From Pseudomonas monteilii (lineage in GTDB: Bacteria; Pseudomonadota; Gammaproteobacteria; Pseudomonadales; Pseudomonadaceae): DNA of 64,000 nt. A model generated the notes under the pieces. That model was not told where the DNA came from and ran no database searches. It saw only the letters and a list, made by a program, of their open reading frames with translations. The first letter of the stretch is position 1. Every line of letters begins with the position of its first letter. A program made the translations under genes and the position numbers. The stretch covers positions 3,906,001 through 3,970,000 of the forward strand of contig CP013997.1 of assembly GCA_001534745.1 (NCBI GenBank), written 5' to 3'. Below are positions 1 to 8,651 of the stretch, in pieces.

Positions 1-1
1 C

Positions 2-346
2 GCCTGGCAGGATCATCGTGAAGCCGCGCAACTGGCACGCCTCGAACTTCGCCTGCGCTATGCGCCCGACCAGTGCCCTGCTGATCGCGCCTTGCGGGTC
101 GAGATGAAGAACGGCAACGAGGTGCCCCTGGTCGAGTTGCGCTGGCAGGTCGCCGCCTATGCGCCCGGCGACACGATCAACCTGGCCGAAAACACCTACG
201 ATTCGCCGCGTTACCAGGGCCCCGGCCAGGTTCAGCCTGGCGCGGCCTGGAGCGATTGCCTGCCCCTGCCGCCCGTCCGTGCGGGTTATCGGGCGCAGAC
301 GCTGGTATTCCGTGCCGAGCAGTTGCAAGGTCGCTTCGCTGACTGA
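2..346 (+). CDS. C-terminal part of an unrecognised protein
   Basis: The reading frame is open from the left edge of the window to a TGA stop, giving the last 114 residues of a protein whose start lies outside. The segment is rich in Arg, Ala and Pro and has no membrane segment or motif I recognise. It includes a run that reads like a beta-sandwich (LRWQVAAYAPGDTINLAENT). The stop lies 28 bases before the next gene, which is on the same strand, so the two could be co-transcribed. Function unknown. Confidence 0.6.
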   Translation, partial: AWQDHREAAQLARLELRLRYAPDQCPADRALRVEMKNGNEVPLVELRWQVAAYAPGDTINLAENTYDSPRYQGPGQVQPGAAWSDCLPLPPVRAGYRAQTLVFRAEQLQGRFAD

Positions 347-374
347 TCGCCCCTTACATTGACAGGTACCGTGC

Positions 375-1199
375 ATGTCCGTCGTCTTGATCACCGGTTG
401 TTCCAGTGGCATCGGCCACGCCCTCGCCGAAGCCTTTCGCGACGCCGGTCACCGTGTCTGGGCCACGGCGCGACGCCCCGAGGACGTCGAGCGGCTGAGC
501 GCTGCCGGTTTGCGTGGGTATGGCCTGGAGGTGACCGATGCCGAGGGCGTGGCGCGTCTGGCCGAGCGGCTGGAAGCCGAGGAAGGCGGGTTGGACATTC
601 TGATCAACAATGCCGGTTACGGCGCCATGGGGCCGTTGCTGGACGGCGGTGGCGAGGCGCTGCGCCAGCAGTTCGAGACCAACGTGTTCGCCCTCGTCGA
701 CGTGACGCGCGCGTTGTTCCCGCTGTTGCGCCGCAGCCAGGGCTTGGTGGTGAACATCGGCAGTGTGTCGGGTGTGCTGGTGACACCCTTCGCTGGCGCC
801 TACTGTGCGTCCAAGGCGGCGGTCCATGCGCTCAACGATGCACTGAGGCTGGAGCTGGCGCCGTTCGGTGTCCGGGTGATGGAGGTACAGCCAGGCGCCA
901 TCGCCTCACGGTTCGCCACCCATGCCCAACGTCAGGCCGAACAGGTTCTGACGCCGGCTTCACCCTGGTGGCCGCTGCGCGATGGCGTGCGGGCCAGGGC
1001 CCGGGCCTCCCAGGATCGACCCACGCCGGCGACGGTGCTGGCCCAGGAGGTGTTGCAGGCCTGTGCCCGACAGCCTGTTCCGATTCGGGTGCGCGTGGGC
1101 AACGGCAGCCAGGCACTGCCCTGGCTGGCGCGCTGGGTGCCACGGCGGTGGCTGGATTGGGCGCTGAAAAAGCGGTTTGGTCTGCTGCGCTCGCTCTAG
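375..1199 (+). CDS. SDR family NAD(P)-dependent oxidoreductase
   Basis: A 274-residue classical short-chain dehydrogenase. The cofactor-binding TGxxxGIG motif is TGCSSGIG at residues 7-14, NNAG is at 78-81, the catalytic Ser is near 130-132 and the YxxxK pair is Tyr143/Lys147. The Rossmann fold therefore looks intact. The C-terminal third (about 190-274) is rich in Arg and Trp and probably forms the substrate lid; it resembles SDRs that act on lipid or steroid-like substrates, but the substrate cannot be read from sequence. A GACAGGTAC stretch before the ATG could serve as ribosome binding site. The REP array follows the stop codon. Confidence 0.9.
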   Translation: MSVVLITGCSSGIGHALAEAFRDAGHRVWATARRPEDVERLSAAGLRGYGLEVTDAEGVARLAERLEAEEGGLDILINNAGYGAMGPLLDGGGEALRQQFETNVFALVDVTRALFPLLRRSQGLVVNIGSVSGVLVTPFAGAYCASKAAVHALNDALRLELAPFGVRVMEVQPGAIASRFATHAQRQAEQVLTPASPWWPLRDGVRARARASQDRPTPATVLAQEVLQACARQPVPIRVRVGNGSQALPWLARWVPRRWLDWALKKRFGLLRSL

Positions 1200-1237
1200 G
1201 TCAGGAACCTGCACGTATGCTGACCTAGGTGGTGACT

Positions 1238-1682
1238 GATCAGCCGCTATCGCTGGCAAGCCAGCTCCCACCAAGACCAAGGCAGCCTGCAAAAAAGGGG
1301 TGTGCACGCTTGCCTATGGGAGCCTGCATATATCCCGGCATAGGTAGTGCCTGATCGACCGCTATCGCTGGCAAGCCAGCTCCCACCAAGACCAAGGCAG
1401 CCTGCAAAAAAGGGGTGTGCACGCTTGCCTATGGGAGCCTGCATATATCCCAGCATAGGTAGTGCCTGATCGACCGCTATCGCTGGCAAGCCAGCTCCCA
1501 CCAAGGCCAAGGCAGCCTGCCAAAAAAGGGTGCACGCTCGCCTGTGGGAGCCTGCACATGTCCCGGCATAGGTGGTGCCTGATCAACCGCTATCGCTGGC
1601 AAGCCAGCTCCCACCCAGACCAATGCAGCCTGCCAAAAAGGGTGTGCTCGCTCGCGTGTGGGAGCGGGCTTGCCCGCGATGG
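1238..1682. repeat. Tandem REP array, four units of 113-115 bp
   Basis: The core GCTATCGCTGGCAAGCCAGC recurs at 1246, 1361, 1476 and 1589, giving periods of 115, 115 and 113 bases. Each unit holds this palindromic REP core, a purine-rich stretch ending in AAAAAGGG, and a degenerate inverted half (CTTGCCTATGGGAGCCTGCA). A standard REP (TGTGGGAGCGGGCTTGCCCG) closes the array at 1659-1682. It fills the space between the SDR gene and the convergent efflux operon. Short reading frames across it are translations of the repeat, not genes. Confidence 0.9.
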
Positions 1683-1779
1683 CCCCTGCCAGGGGCCTAA
1701 GCTCCATGCCTGGTCATGGTTACCGGGCGACGCTGATCAGCCTGGCCAGCCTCCCCTCTTCAAGCCGGGACGACGTCAA

Positions 1780-3210
1780 CTACTCGAACGCCTGCCACCC
1801 ACCGCCCAAGGCCTTGTACAACCCCACCAGCGCCTGGGATACGTCCGCCGAACTGTCGATCCACTGCTCCTCGCTGGCCAGCAGCGCTCCTTGCACGGTC
1901 AGCACGTTGACGAAATCCACGGCCCCTTCCACGTACTGCCGCTGGGCCGTTTCCAAGGCGATCCGGTTTTCCTTCACCGCCTCGGCCAGGTGATCCCGAC
2001 GCAACTGGCTGGCGTTGTACAGCCGCAGGACATCGTCGATCTCATGCCAGGCGCCGAGCACCACCTTGCGGTAGTTGAGTGCCGCCTCCTGCTGCTGAGC
2101 CTCGCGCAATTGCAGGTTGCCCTTGAGCCGCCCGCCTTCGAAGATCGGCAGCGACAGTTGCGGCCCGAAGGCGAAGCGACGCGCATCCCAGACGCCCAGG
2201 TCCGACAGCTGCATGGCCTGCAGGCCGACGCTGCCGGACAACCGGATGCTGGGGTAGAAGTCCGCCTGGGCCACGCCGATGTTGGCGGTGGCGGCGTGCA
2301 GGCGGGCTTCGGCCTGGCGAATGTCCGGGCGACGTGCGGCCAGTTCCGACGGCAGGCCGATGGCGAAAGTCTGCCGGGGTGCGGGCAGGTCGGCCTCGGC
2401 CAGCAGGGTCGCCTGCAGGCTGCGTGGGGGCTCGGCGGCCAGCAGGCTCAGGGCGTTGATCAAGTCATCCCGGCGCGCTTCGAGGCTGGGCAGACGCGCC
2501 TCGATGGAGGCCACTTGCGCGCTGGCCTGGGCCACGTCCAGGCGCGTGGCGACGCCTTCGGCCTGGCGGCTGCGCGACAGCTTCAGGCTGTGCCGGGCGA
2601 CGTCGAGGTTCTCCTGCGTCACCCGCAGGGTGTGCTGGGTCGCGCGCAGCTGGATGTAGTCACCTGCCGTTTCAGCCAGCAGGGCCAGCAGTACGCCGCG
2701 ACGGTCGTTCTCGGCCACCGCGACGGAGGCATCGGCCGCTTCCACCTGGCGGCGCACCCGCCCCCACAGGTCCAGCTCCCAGCCGGCGACCAGGTCACCT
2801 TGCCAGAGGTTGTAGGCCGACTTGCCGCTGCGCCCCGACGGGTCGTTGAGGCCTTCGGCACTGTTGCGTGCCCGGTCGTAGCCGGCCTGGACACCGACCG
2901 CCGGCACTTCGTCGCTGGCCACGCTGCTGCGCAACGCCCGGCTTTGCAGCAACCGCGCGCTAGCCATCTTCAGGTCGAGATTCTGTTGGACGACGCGCTC
3001 GATCAAGGCGCTCAGGCGGTCGTCGTGGAAGGTGTCCCACCAGCGCGTCTCCAGGGGCTGCGCCTCGGGCTGACTGGCTGCGCCCTGCCCTTGCACGGGT
3101 TGCCAGTTGGCGGGTGCCTGGGCGTCCGGACGCTGGAAGTCCGGCCCCAGGGTGCAGCCGGCCAGCAGGAGGGCGGCCAGCAACGGGCTCAGGCGTGTCA
3201 GGGCGCTCAT
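1780..3210 (-). CDS. NodT-family outer membrane efflux lipoprotein
   Basis: A 476-residue outer membrane factor of the OprM/NodT class. It forms the outer membrane channel of a tripartite pump. The N-terminus is a lipoprotein signal with lipobox LLAGC, placing the lipidated cysteine at residue 19, followed by the family's TLGPDFQRP start. Two outer membrane efflux repeats follow (about 60-260 and 280-465), with typical LD...A.A coiled segments such as RLDVAQASAQVASIEARLP. The ATG overlaps the stop of the upstream adaptor gene (ATGA), so it is translated with the HlyD and MFS genes as the last gene of an emrAB-type operon. Confidence 0.92.
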   Translation of the reverse strand: MSALTRLSPLLAALLLAGCTLGPDFQRPDAQAPANWQPVQGQGAASQPEAQPLETRWWDTFHDDRLSALIERVVQQNLDLKMASARLLQSRALRSSVASDEVPAVGVQAGYDRARNSAEGLNDPSGRSGKSAYNLWQGDLVAGWELDLWGRVRRQVEAADASVAVAENDRRGVLLALLAETAGDYIQLRATQHTLRVTQENLDVARHSLKLSRSRQAEGVATRLDVAQASAQVASIEARLPSLEARRDDLINALSLLAAEPPRSLQATLLAEADLPAPRQTFAIGLPSELAARRPDIRQAEARLHAATANIGVAQADFYPSIRLSGSVGLQAMQLSDLGVWDARRFAFGPQLSLPIFEGGRLKGNLQLREAQQQEAALNYRKVVLGAWHEIDDVLRLYNASQLRRDHLAEAVKENRIALETAQRQYVEGAVDFVNVLTVQGALLASEEQWIDSSADVSQALVGLYKALGGGWQAFE

Positions 3211-4268
3211 CGTGCGCTGACCTGCGTGCCGTCCAGGGACGTGTCCTGGGTATCGATGGTCGCCTCGACCGACATGCCGACCCGCAGTCGCGCCAGCAAG
3301 GGCTGGCCGTCATCGAAGACGATCTTCACCGGAATCCGCTGGACCACCTTGGTGAAGTTGCCGGTGGCATTGTCCGGCTTGACCGCGGCGAAGGTCACAC
3401 CGGTGGCCGGGGCGATGCTCTGCACGTGGCCCTGCAACACCGCGTCGCCAAAGGTGTCCACGCGCAGGGTGACCGGCTGACCGGGCTGCACGTGGGTCAG
3501 CTGCGTCTCCTGGAAGTTGCCCACCACATAGGCCTGGTGCAGCGGTACCACCGACAGCAGCCGGGCACCGGGATTGACGTAGGCCCCCACGCGCAGCGCG
3601 CGCTCGCCGACCATGCCATCCACCGGCGCGGTGATGCGCGTATAGGACAGGGCCAGGCGCGCTTGCTCCACGCCGGCCTCGGCGCGCTTGAGCTGACCGT
3701 CCGCACTGGCGACCTGCGCCTGCAGCACGTCCACCTGCTTGCGCGTGGCCAGCAAGGCTGCCTCGGCATTGGCCTGCCGAGCGCGGGCCTGGTCGACGCG
3801 ACTGCGGGCCTGCTGTGCGTTCTGCACGGTGCCCGCCCCCTGCTCGGCCAGACGTCCATAGCGCCCGACCTCCTGGGTGGCGAACGCCGTTTCGGCCTTG
3901 GCCGCTTTCAGCGCAGCATCGGCCTGGGCGATCAGCGCCTGCTGGCGCTCCAGCGTGGCCCGCGCATCAACGCTCTGCGCCCGGGCCACCAGCCGCTGGG
4001 CCTCGGCGGCGTCCAGCGCGGCCTGATAGTCCCGCGCATCGAGGGTCGCCAGCAGCTGGCCGGCCTTGACCTGCTGGTTGTCTTCCACCAGCACCTGCTC
4101 GATGAAACCGGCGACCTTGGGCGCGACCACGGTGTAGTCGGCGACCACGTAGGCGTCGTTGGTGCCCTGATGCGCGTCGCTGCCGAGCAGCCAGGGCCCG
4201 GCCAGGGCCGCCAGCACGGCCACGGCGAGCACCGAGCCGATGACGAGGGTCTTGCGAGGATTGTTCAT
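3207..4268 (-). CDS. HlyD/EmrA-type periplasmic adaptor
   Basis: A 353-residue membrane fusion protein that would couple the inner membrane MFS pump to the outer membrane channel. One N-terminal membrane anchor (about 10-30) is followed by a biotinyl-lipoyl-like segment (VVAPKVAGFIEQVLVEDNQQ), a long Ala/Gln-rich coiled-coil hairpin (about 85-200), the returning lipoyl half (TRITAPVDGMVGERALRVGA) and a C-terminal beta-barrel. Order and length match EmrA-like adaptors. It sits 27 bases after the MFS gene and overlaps the outer membrane factor gene by four bases, so all three form one transcription unit. Confidence 0.92.
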   Translation of the reverse strand: MNNPRKTLVIGSVLAVAVLAALAGPWLLGSDAHQGTNDAYVVADYTVVAPKVAGFIEQVLVEDNQQVKAGQLLATLDARDYQAALDAAEAQRLVARAQSVDARATLERQQALIAQADAALKAAKAETAFATQEVGRYGRLAEQGAGTVQNAQQARSRVDQARARQANAEAALLATRKQVDVLQAQVASADGQLKRAEAGVEQARLALSYTRITAPVDGMVGERALRVGAYVNPGARLLSVVPLHQAYVVGNFQETQLTHVQPGQPVTLRVDTFGDAVLQGHVQSIAPATGVTFAAVKPDNATGNFTKVVQRIPVKIVFDDGQPLLARLRVGMSVEATIDTQDTSLDGTQVSAR

Positions 4269-4295
4269 GTGAGAAATTCCGAATGCAGCCCCAGG

Positions 4296-5834
4296 TCAGG
4301 CCACCGCGCGCGGTGGGTAGACCCGGGTAGGGACCAGAGGAATGAGGCAGATCAAAGCCACGGCAATCCCCGCCAGGACCAGGTAGAGGTCGGCCGAGGT
4401 CAGCACCGCGGCCTGCTCGTGAATGCGCCGGGCCAGACCGGCAGCGTGATCGTCGATCAGCGGCGCGTTGCCGAGGCTGTCCACCAGGTGATTGGAATGA
4501 AAATGCCGACGCAACGTCCCCAGCGCTTCGAGCAATCCACCGGCGATCACTGCCGACAGGCCCTTGACCGTGTTGAACCAGGCTGAGGCGAACGGCCCTT
4601 CCTGTGGGGTCATGCCATTGGTCGACATCATCAGCAGCGGCAGCACCGACATCGGCTGGCCGAACACCTGAAGCAGGTAGAACCCGTAGAAGTCGTCGCG
4701 GATCCATTGCGAGGTCAGCAAGTGGCTGCCGACACAGGACAGCGCCATCAGGCTCAGGCCCGTGGCCAGCACCCAGCGGCAGTCGACCGCCCGGATGTTG
4801 CACAGGGCCGCCGTCAGAGGCAGTGCGATCAGCTGCGGCAGGGCCACCAGCAGCATCAAGGGGCTGACCTGCGCGGGCCGATAATCCTGCAACTGCGCCA
4901 GGTACGCCGATGGCAGGCTGCCGCTGCCCGACAGCACGATCAGCACGCCGGCCAGGGTCACCAGGGCGAAGCTCAGGTTGCGGCGGCCCAGCAGGCGCAG
5001 CTGGAAGAACGGCAAGGGTTCGGACCATTCGTTGTAGAGAAACAGCACCAGCAACACCAGGCCACCGCCCAGCAGCCAGGTGATCAGCGGCGAATCGAAC
5101 CAGCCCCAGCGATCCCCCAGGCTCAGGCCCAGCACTAGGCCACTGATCGCCGGCAGCCCCAGGACCACGCCGCGCCAGTCGAACTGGGCGAAGCGTTCCA
5201 GGCGCAGCGGGTCCTGGGGCAGGCCCCAGCCCACGCAGGCCATCGCCACCAAGGACGGCACGATGATCTGCCAGAACGACCACTGCCAGCCGACATACTC
5301 GGTCCACAACCCGGCCAGGGGCGTGCCCAGGTTCGGCCCGAAGGTGGCGGTCAGGGCATAGCAGGCCAACCCGTAGATCTTGATGCCCGGCGGCAGGAAG
5401 CGCAGCGCCACGCTCATCAGCATCGGCGGCAGGGCACCGGACGCCAGCCCTTGCATCACGCGCAGCAGCATCAGGCTGTGCAGGTTCGGCGCATAGGGCT
5501 GGGCCAGGCCCAGCACGGCGAACAGGCCGATCGCGGTCAGGGTGAACCGGCGCAGCGAGAAGGTCGCCGCCAGCCAGGGCGAGAAGGCCATGGCCGACAC
5601 CGAGGCGGCTGAATACACGGCCAGCAGCCAGGCGCCTTCATCGGCGCCGATGCCCATGGCACCGCGGATGTCGGCCAGGGACAGCTTGATCACGCTCTCG
5701 TTGAGGCCCGCGCACAGCACCGCCAGCAGCACGCCGAACAGCCCGGTGACCACCCGTGGGCCGAAGGTCGTGTGCGCGGGCGCGGCCGCCGGCGGTGCGA
5801 CCGGCGCAGTGGAAGACAGGGACAGCGACGCCAT
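4296..5834 (-). CDS. DHA2-type MFS multidrug transporter (EmrB-like)
   Basis: A 512-residue major facilitator with about 14 predicted membrane segments, the size and layout of the DHA2 drug:proton antiporters. The region near residues 60-85 contains the family's NESVIKLSLADIRGAMG-type first helix and loop. It is the first gene of the operon with the HlyD adaptor and NodT-type channel, which makes an EmrAB-TolC-like pump spanning both membranes. A LysR gene lies immediately upstream on the same strand with 165 bases between them, long enough for a promoter of its own. The substrate cannot be inferred from sequence. Confidence 0.92.
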   Translation of the reverse strand: MASLSLSSTAPVAPPAAAPAHTTFGPRVVTGLFGVLLAVLCAGLNESVIKLSLADIRGAMGIGADEGAWLLAVYSAASVSAMAFSPWLAATFSLRRFTLTAIGLFAVLGLAQPYAPNLHSLMLLRVMQGLASGALPPMLMSVALRFLPPGIKIYGLACYALTATFGPNLGTPLAGLWTEYVGWQWSFWQIIVPSLVAMACVGWGLPQDPLRLERFAQFDWRGVVLGLPAISGLVLGLSLGDRWGWFDSPLITWLLGGGLVLLVLFLYNEWSEPLPFFQLRLLGRRNLSFALVTLAGVLIVLSGSGSLPSAYLAQLQDYRPAQVSPLMLLVALPQLIALPLTAALCNIRAVDCRWVLATGLSLMALSCVGSHLLTSQWIRDDFYGFYLLQVFGQPMSVLPLLMMSTNGMTPQEGPFASAWFNTVKGLSAVIAGGLLEALGTLRRHFHSNHLVDSLGNAPLIDDHAAGLARRIHEQAAVLTSADLYLVLAGIAVALICLIPLVPTRVYPPRAVA

Positions 5835-5999
5835 GGAGCAGACATCTCCAGCAACAAATTGGGGAAGCTGGGCATTCTAGGAGAGCATCGGGCTGACGAA
5901 AACTGACTTGTCGGCAGGTTTAGAGTGTGTCTGACGCAATGGTCAGCGCGCTGGAGCGTGCTTTTGCTGCACGCTCGGCGGCCCTGTCGGCGGTACGCG

Positions 6000-6911
6000 C
6001 TAGCGCTCCGGGTCGGCGCTGCAGCAGCGTTTCAGAAGCTGGCGCAACCAGCGGTGCGCCGGGTCGTGATGAAACCGTGGGTGCCAGGCCTGCATCACCG
6101 TCACCCGCTCCATCGACAGCGGGATCTCGAACGAGCGCAGTGGCAGGCCGAGCTTGGCGACGCTGTTGAGGATGTTGGCCGGCATCGGCAGGATCAGGTC
6201 CGAGTCGGGCAACGAGAACATCGCCGAGTGAAAACTCGGCGTGATCAGCGCGACCCGGCGCTGGACCTTGAAGTTGGCGAGTTCCACGTCGATCGGCCCG
6301 TTGGCGCGCCCCCGGCGGGACACGCTGATCTGCGGGTAGGCGGCGAAGCGTTCGGGGGTGATCGGCGCCTCGAAGATCGGATGGTCACGCCGTGCCAGCC
6401 CGATGTAGCGGGTATGAAACAGGCTCTGCACCTTGATCTCCGGGCCCAGGTCGATGCTCGAGCTGATCAGCAGGTCGGTGCGCCCATCGCGCAGCACGGC
6501 ATCGTCATCACCGCCGGTTTCCGGCACGAAACGCAGCACCGTGCGTGGCGCCTGCTCGTGCATCATGCGCAGCAGCTGCGCGCCGTACAATGCGATGAAC
6601 AGGTCGTTGGTGCGGATGTTGAAGGCACGCTCCAGGTTCGGCAGGTCGACCGCATCGCCACTGCGAAACACCTGCCCCGCCTGTTCGACCAGCGCGCTGA
6701 CCTGCTCGCGCAACGCCAAGGCCCTGGGGGTGGGCACCAGCCCTCGCCCCGCACGCACCAGGACCGGATCGCCCAACGCTTCGCGGATCCGCCCCAGGGT
6801 CCGGCTCATGGCCGCCGGGCTCAGGTTCATGCGCTGCGCGGCGCCCACCACGCTGCCTTCGTCGAGCAAGGCGTCGAGGGCGACCAGCAGATTCATGTCC
6901 GGGAGTTGCAT
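6000..6911 (-). CDS. LysR-family transcriptional regulator
   Basis: About 303 residues when read from MQLPDMNLLVALDALL. An upstream in-frame start at 6992 would add 27 residues of no family character, so I prefer the inner ATG. The N-terminal winged helix (about 5-65: GSVVGAAQRMNLSPAAMSRT) is followed by a periplasmic-binding-like effector domain. The helix sequence is of the NodD/SyrM-like branch (LVRAGRGLVPTPRA). Its position directly upstream of the MFS-HlyD-NodT operon on the same strand suggests it regulates that pump. No ribosome binding site is obvious, so the start is uncertain. Confidence 0.88.
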   Translation of the reverse strand: MQLPDMNLLVALDALLDEGSVVGAAQRMNLSPAAMSRTLGRIREALGDPVLVRAGRGLVPTPRALALREQVSALVEQAGQVFRSGDAVDLPNLERAFNIRTNDLFIALYGAQLLRMMHEQAPRTVLRFVPETGGDDDAVLRDGRTDLLISSSIDLGPEIKVQSLFHTRYIGLARRDHPIFEAPITPERFAAYPQISVSRRGRANGPIDVELANFKVQRRVALITPSFHSAMFSLPDSDLILPMPANILNSVAKLGLPLRSFEIPLSMERVTVMQAWHPRFHHDPAHRWLRQLLKRCCSADPER

Positions 6912-7111
6912 GACCGTTTTCCATGGCAAGGTGAGACGACGCAGCTTAACAGCTGGACGAATTGCGCCGAACGCAATCGGTGAGTGCGGCACGCGGCATT
7001 TCTCGCGTGGGGCCGAGGTGGTACACCTGTCGGTGCTGATTGCGGCCGGCGCCTGGTGGCGGCCGTTCGCGACTCGATGCCCACCGCCACCGCTGCCGCC
7101 AAGGAGCCCCC

Positions 7112-7558
7112 ATGCCCCGCACCGTCCTGATCGCCATCGACGCTTCCGTCGCCTCCCATGCCCTGCTGGCGCTGGCCGAACGCTATTGCCAGCCGCAGGC
7201 CCACGAACTGCACGTGCTCCTGGCCATCGACGCGACCTTTGCCGTGCACGGGCGCCCGGCGGTCTTCACGGAGCAGGAGCTGGACGAGTACCCGGCCGCC
7301 TGCGACGAGCAGCGTCAGGCCGACCAGGCCATGGCCGGCGCGCTGCGTCGGCTGCGCGAAGCCGGGTTCGTCTGCAAGGGCGCCCTGCTCGCCCAGGCGC
7401 CGGAAGACGCCATCGTGGCCCAGGCCACGGCGCTGGATTGCGAGCTGATCATCATGGGGCATCGGCACCTGTCGCGCCTGGGGCGGCTGCTCGATCCGTC
7501 GATCAGCGCCAAGGTCATCGACCGGGTGAGCGTGCCGGTGCTGGTGGGCGTCGCCTGA
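7112..7558 (+). CDS. Universal stress protein, UspA family
   Basis: A 148-residue single-domain Usp. The start is set by AAGGAG at 7101-7106, six bases before the ATG; a longer frame starting at 7040 lacks such a site. The protein begins RTVLIAIDAS and ends SVPVLVGVA, as in the family. The usual nucleotide-binding G-2x-G-9x-G(S/T) is only partly kept: MGHRHLSRLGRLL has His where the second Gly is expected. Tight ATP binding is therefore doubtful. It stands alone on the plus strand between the two efflux blocks. Confidence 0.88.
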   Translation: MPRTVLIAIDASVASHALLALAERYCQPQAHELHVLLAIDATFAVHGRPAVFTEQELDEYPAACDEQRQADQAMAGALRRLREAGFVCKGALLAQAPEDAIVAQATALDCELIIMGHRHLSRLGRLLDPSISAKVIDRVSVPVLVGVA

Positions 7559-7582
7559 CGCCCGACGCAGCGAGAACGCGCA

Positions 7583-8440
7583 TCACCCCTGTGGCCGCAC
7601 CACTACCGTACAGGTCATCCCCGCCGCCAGCAGGAACCCGTCCGGCACCTGGTCCAGGTGGATCCGCACCGGCACCCGCTGGGCCAGGCGCACCCAGTTG
7701 AAGGTCGGGTTGACGTCGGCGATCAGCTCGCGGCTCTGGGGGTTGTCGCGGTCGTAGATGCCGCGGGCGATGCTTTCGACATGACCTTGCAACTGCTCGC
7801 CGCTCATCATCTGCAGGTCGGCGGGGTCGCCGACCCGGACGTGGGGCAGCTTGGTTTCCTCGAAGAAGCCGTATACCCAGAACGAGTGCTCGTCGACCAC
7901 GGCCATGACCGCCTCGCCGGTACGCGCGTAGTCGCCCCGGTGCACGTTGAGGTTGGTGACGTAACCGTCAACGGTGGCGACGATGCGCGTGCGCTCCAGG
8001 TTCAGCTCGGCGGCGGCCAGGGCTGCCTGTGCCCGCTGGTAGTCGGCCTGGGCGGCCAGGGCGACGCTGTCGGCGTCGTCGCGGTTCTCGCGGGAGATCA
8101 CCAGGTTGTCCAGGTCGGCACGGCGGCGGGCGTTGTCCTTGCGCATCGCCCAGGTCGCCTTGCGCGAGGCGACCAACGCCTGGGCCTGCTGCACGGCCAG
8201 GCGGTAGTGCGCCGGGTCGATCTGCAGCAGCAGGTCGCCTTTCCTGACCCGCTGGTTGTCGCGGACCGCCACGTCCACCACGTAGCCGGGCACGTCGGCG
8301 GCGACGTTGATGATGTCGGCGCGCACACGGCCGTCACGGGTCCAGGGCGTGGTCATGTAGTGCAACCACAGCTGGCGGCCGATGACCACGGCAGCGGTCA
8401 GCACCAGCAGGGTAGCGAACAGGCTGAAGAACTTTTTCAT
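7583..8440 (-). CDS. AaeA-like HlyD-family efflux adaptor
   Basis: A 285-residue membrane fusion protein with an N-terminal anchor (about 5-25), a lipoyl half (INVAADVPGYVVDVAVRDNQ), a short coiled coil (about 85-150) and the returning half (TRIVATVDGYVTNLNVHRGD). It ends with a beta-barrel and the VRIHLDQVPDG segment typical of the p-hydroxybenzoate efflux adaptor AaeA. It follows the DUF1656 gene by 10 bases. Together with the FUSC gene and DUF1656 gene it forms an aaeXAB-like unit, here with a fourth gene for an outer membrane channel. Likely exports aromatic carboxylic acids; the substrate is inferred from family only. Confidence 0.9.
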   Translation of the reverse strand: MKKFFSLFATLLVLTAAVVIGRQLWLHYMTTPWTRDGRVRADIINVAADVPGYVVDVAVRDNQRVRKGDLLLQIDPAHYRLAVQQAQALVASRKATWAMRKDNARRRADLDNLVISRENRDDADSVALAAQADYQRAQAALAAAELNLERTRIVATVDGYVTNLNVHRGDYARTGEAVMAVVDEHSFWVYGFFEETKLPHVRVGDPADLQMMSGEQLQGHVESIARGIYDRDNPQSRELIADVNPTFNWVRLAQRVPVRIHLDQVPDGFLLAAGMTCTVVVRPQG

Positions 8441-8450
8441 CGCGGATGCC

Positions 8451-8651
8451 TCACCAGTAGACCCACAGCGCCATGGCGCCGAACAGACAGACGAACAGGC
8501 TCAGGCGCAACAGCGCCGGGTGCCAGAAGAAGCGGTAGCCATCATGGCTGGCGATGTAGCGGTCCAGCCCCCAGGCCAGGCCCGCGGCGAACAGGAACAT
8601 CAAGGTCATGGTGGGCAGGTAGACGCCGTGGAAGGCGATCTCACGGGGCAT
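8451..8651 (-). CDS. DUF1656 small membrane protein (AaeX-like)
   Basis: A 66-residue protein with two predicted membrane helices (about 10-28 and 45-65), matching DUF1656/AaeX. Such genes almost always sit between a FUSC permease and a HlyD adaptor, as here. Its start overlaps the end of the FUSC gene by 11 bases, so translation is coupled. The protein's own role in the pump is not established. Confidence 0.9.
   Translation of the reverse strand: MPREIAFHGVYLPTMTLMFLFAAGLAWGLDRYIASHDGYRFFWHPALLRLSLFVCLFGAMALWVYW

Noticed and set aside
1240..1707. Short minus-strand frames with repeated GLGGSWLAS-type sequence
   Set aside because: Translations of the 113-115-bp REP units, not genes.
1462..3480. 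A 672-residue plus-strand frame
   Set aside because: Antisense to the NodT-type channel gene; composition (His, Gln, Gly, Arg rich) is typical of the complement of a high-GC gene.
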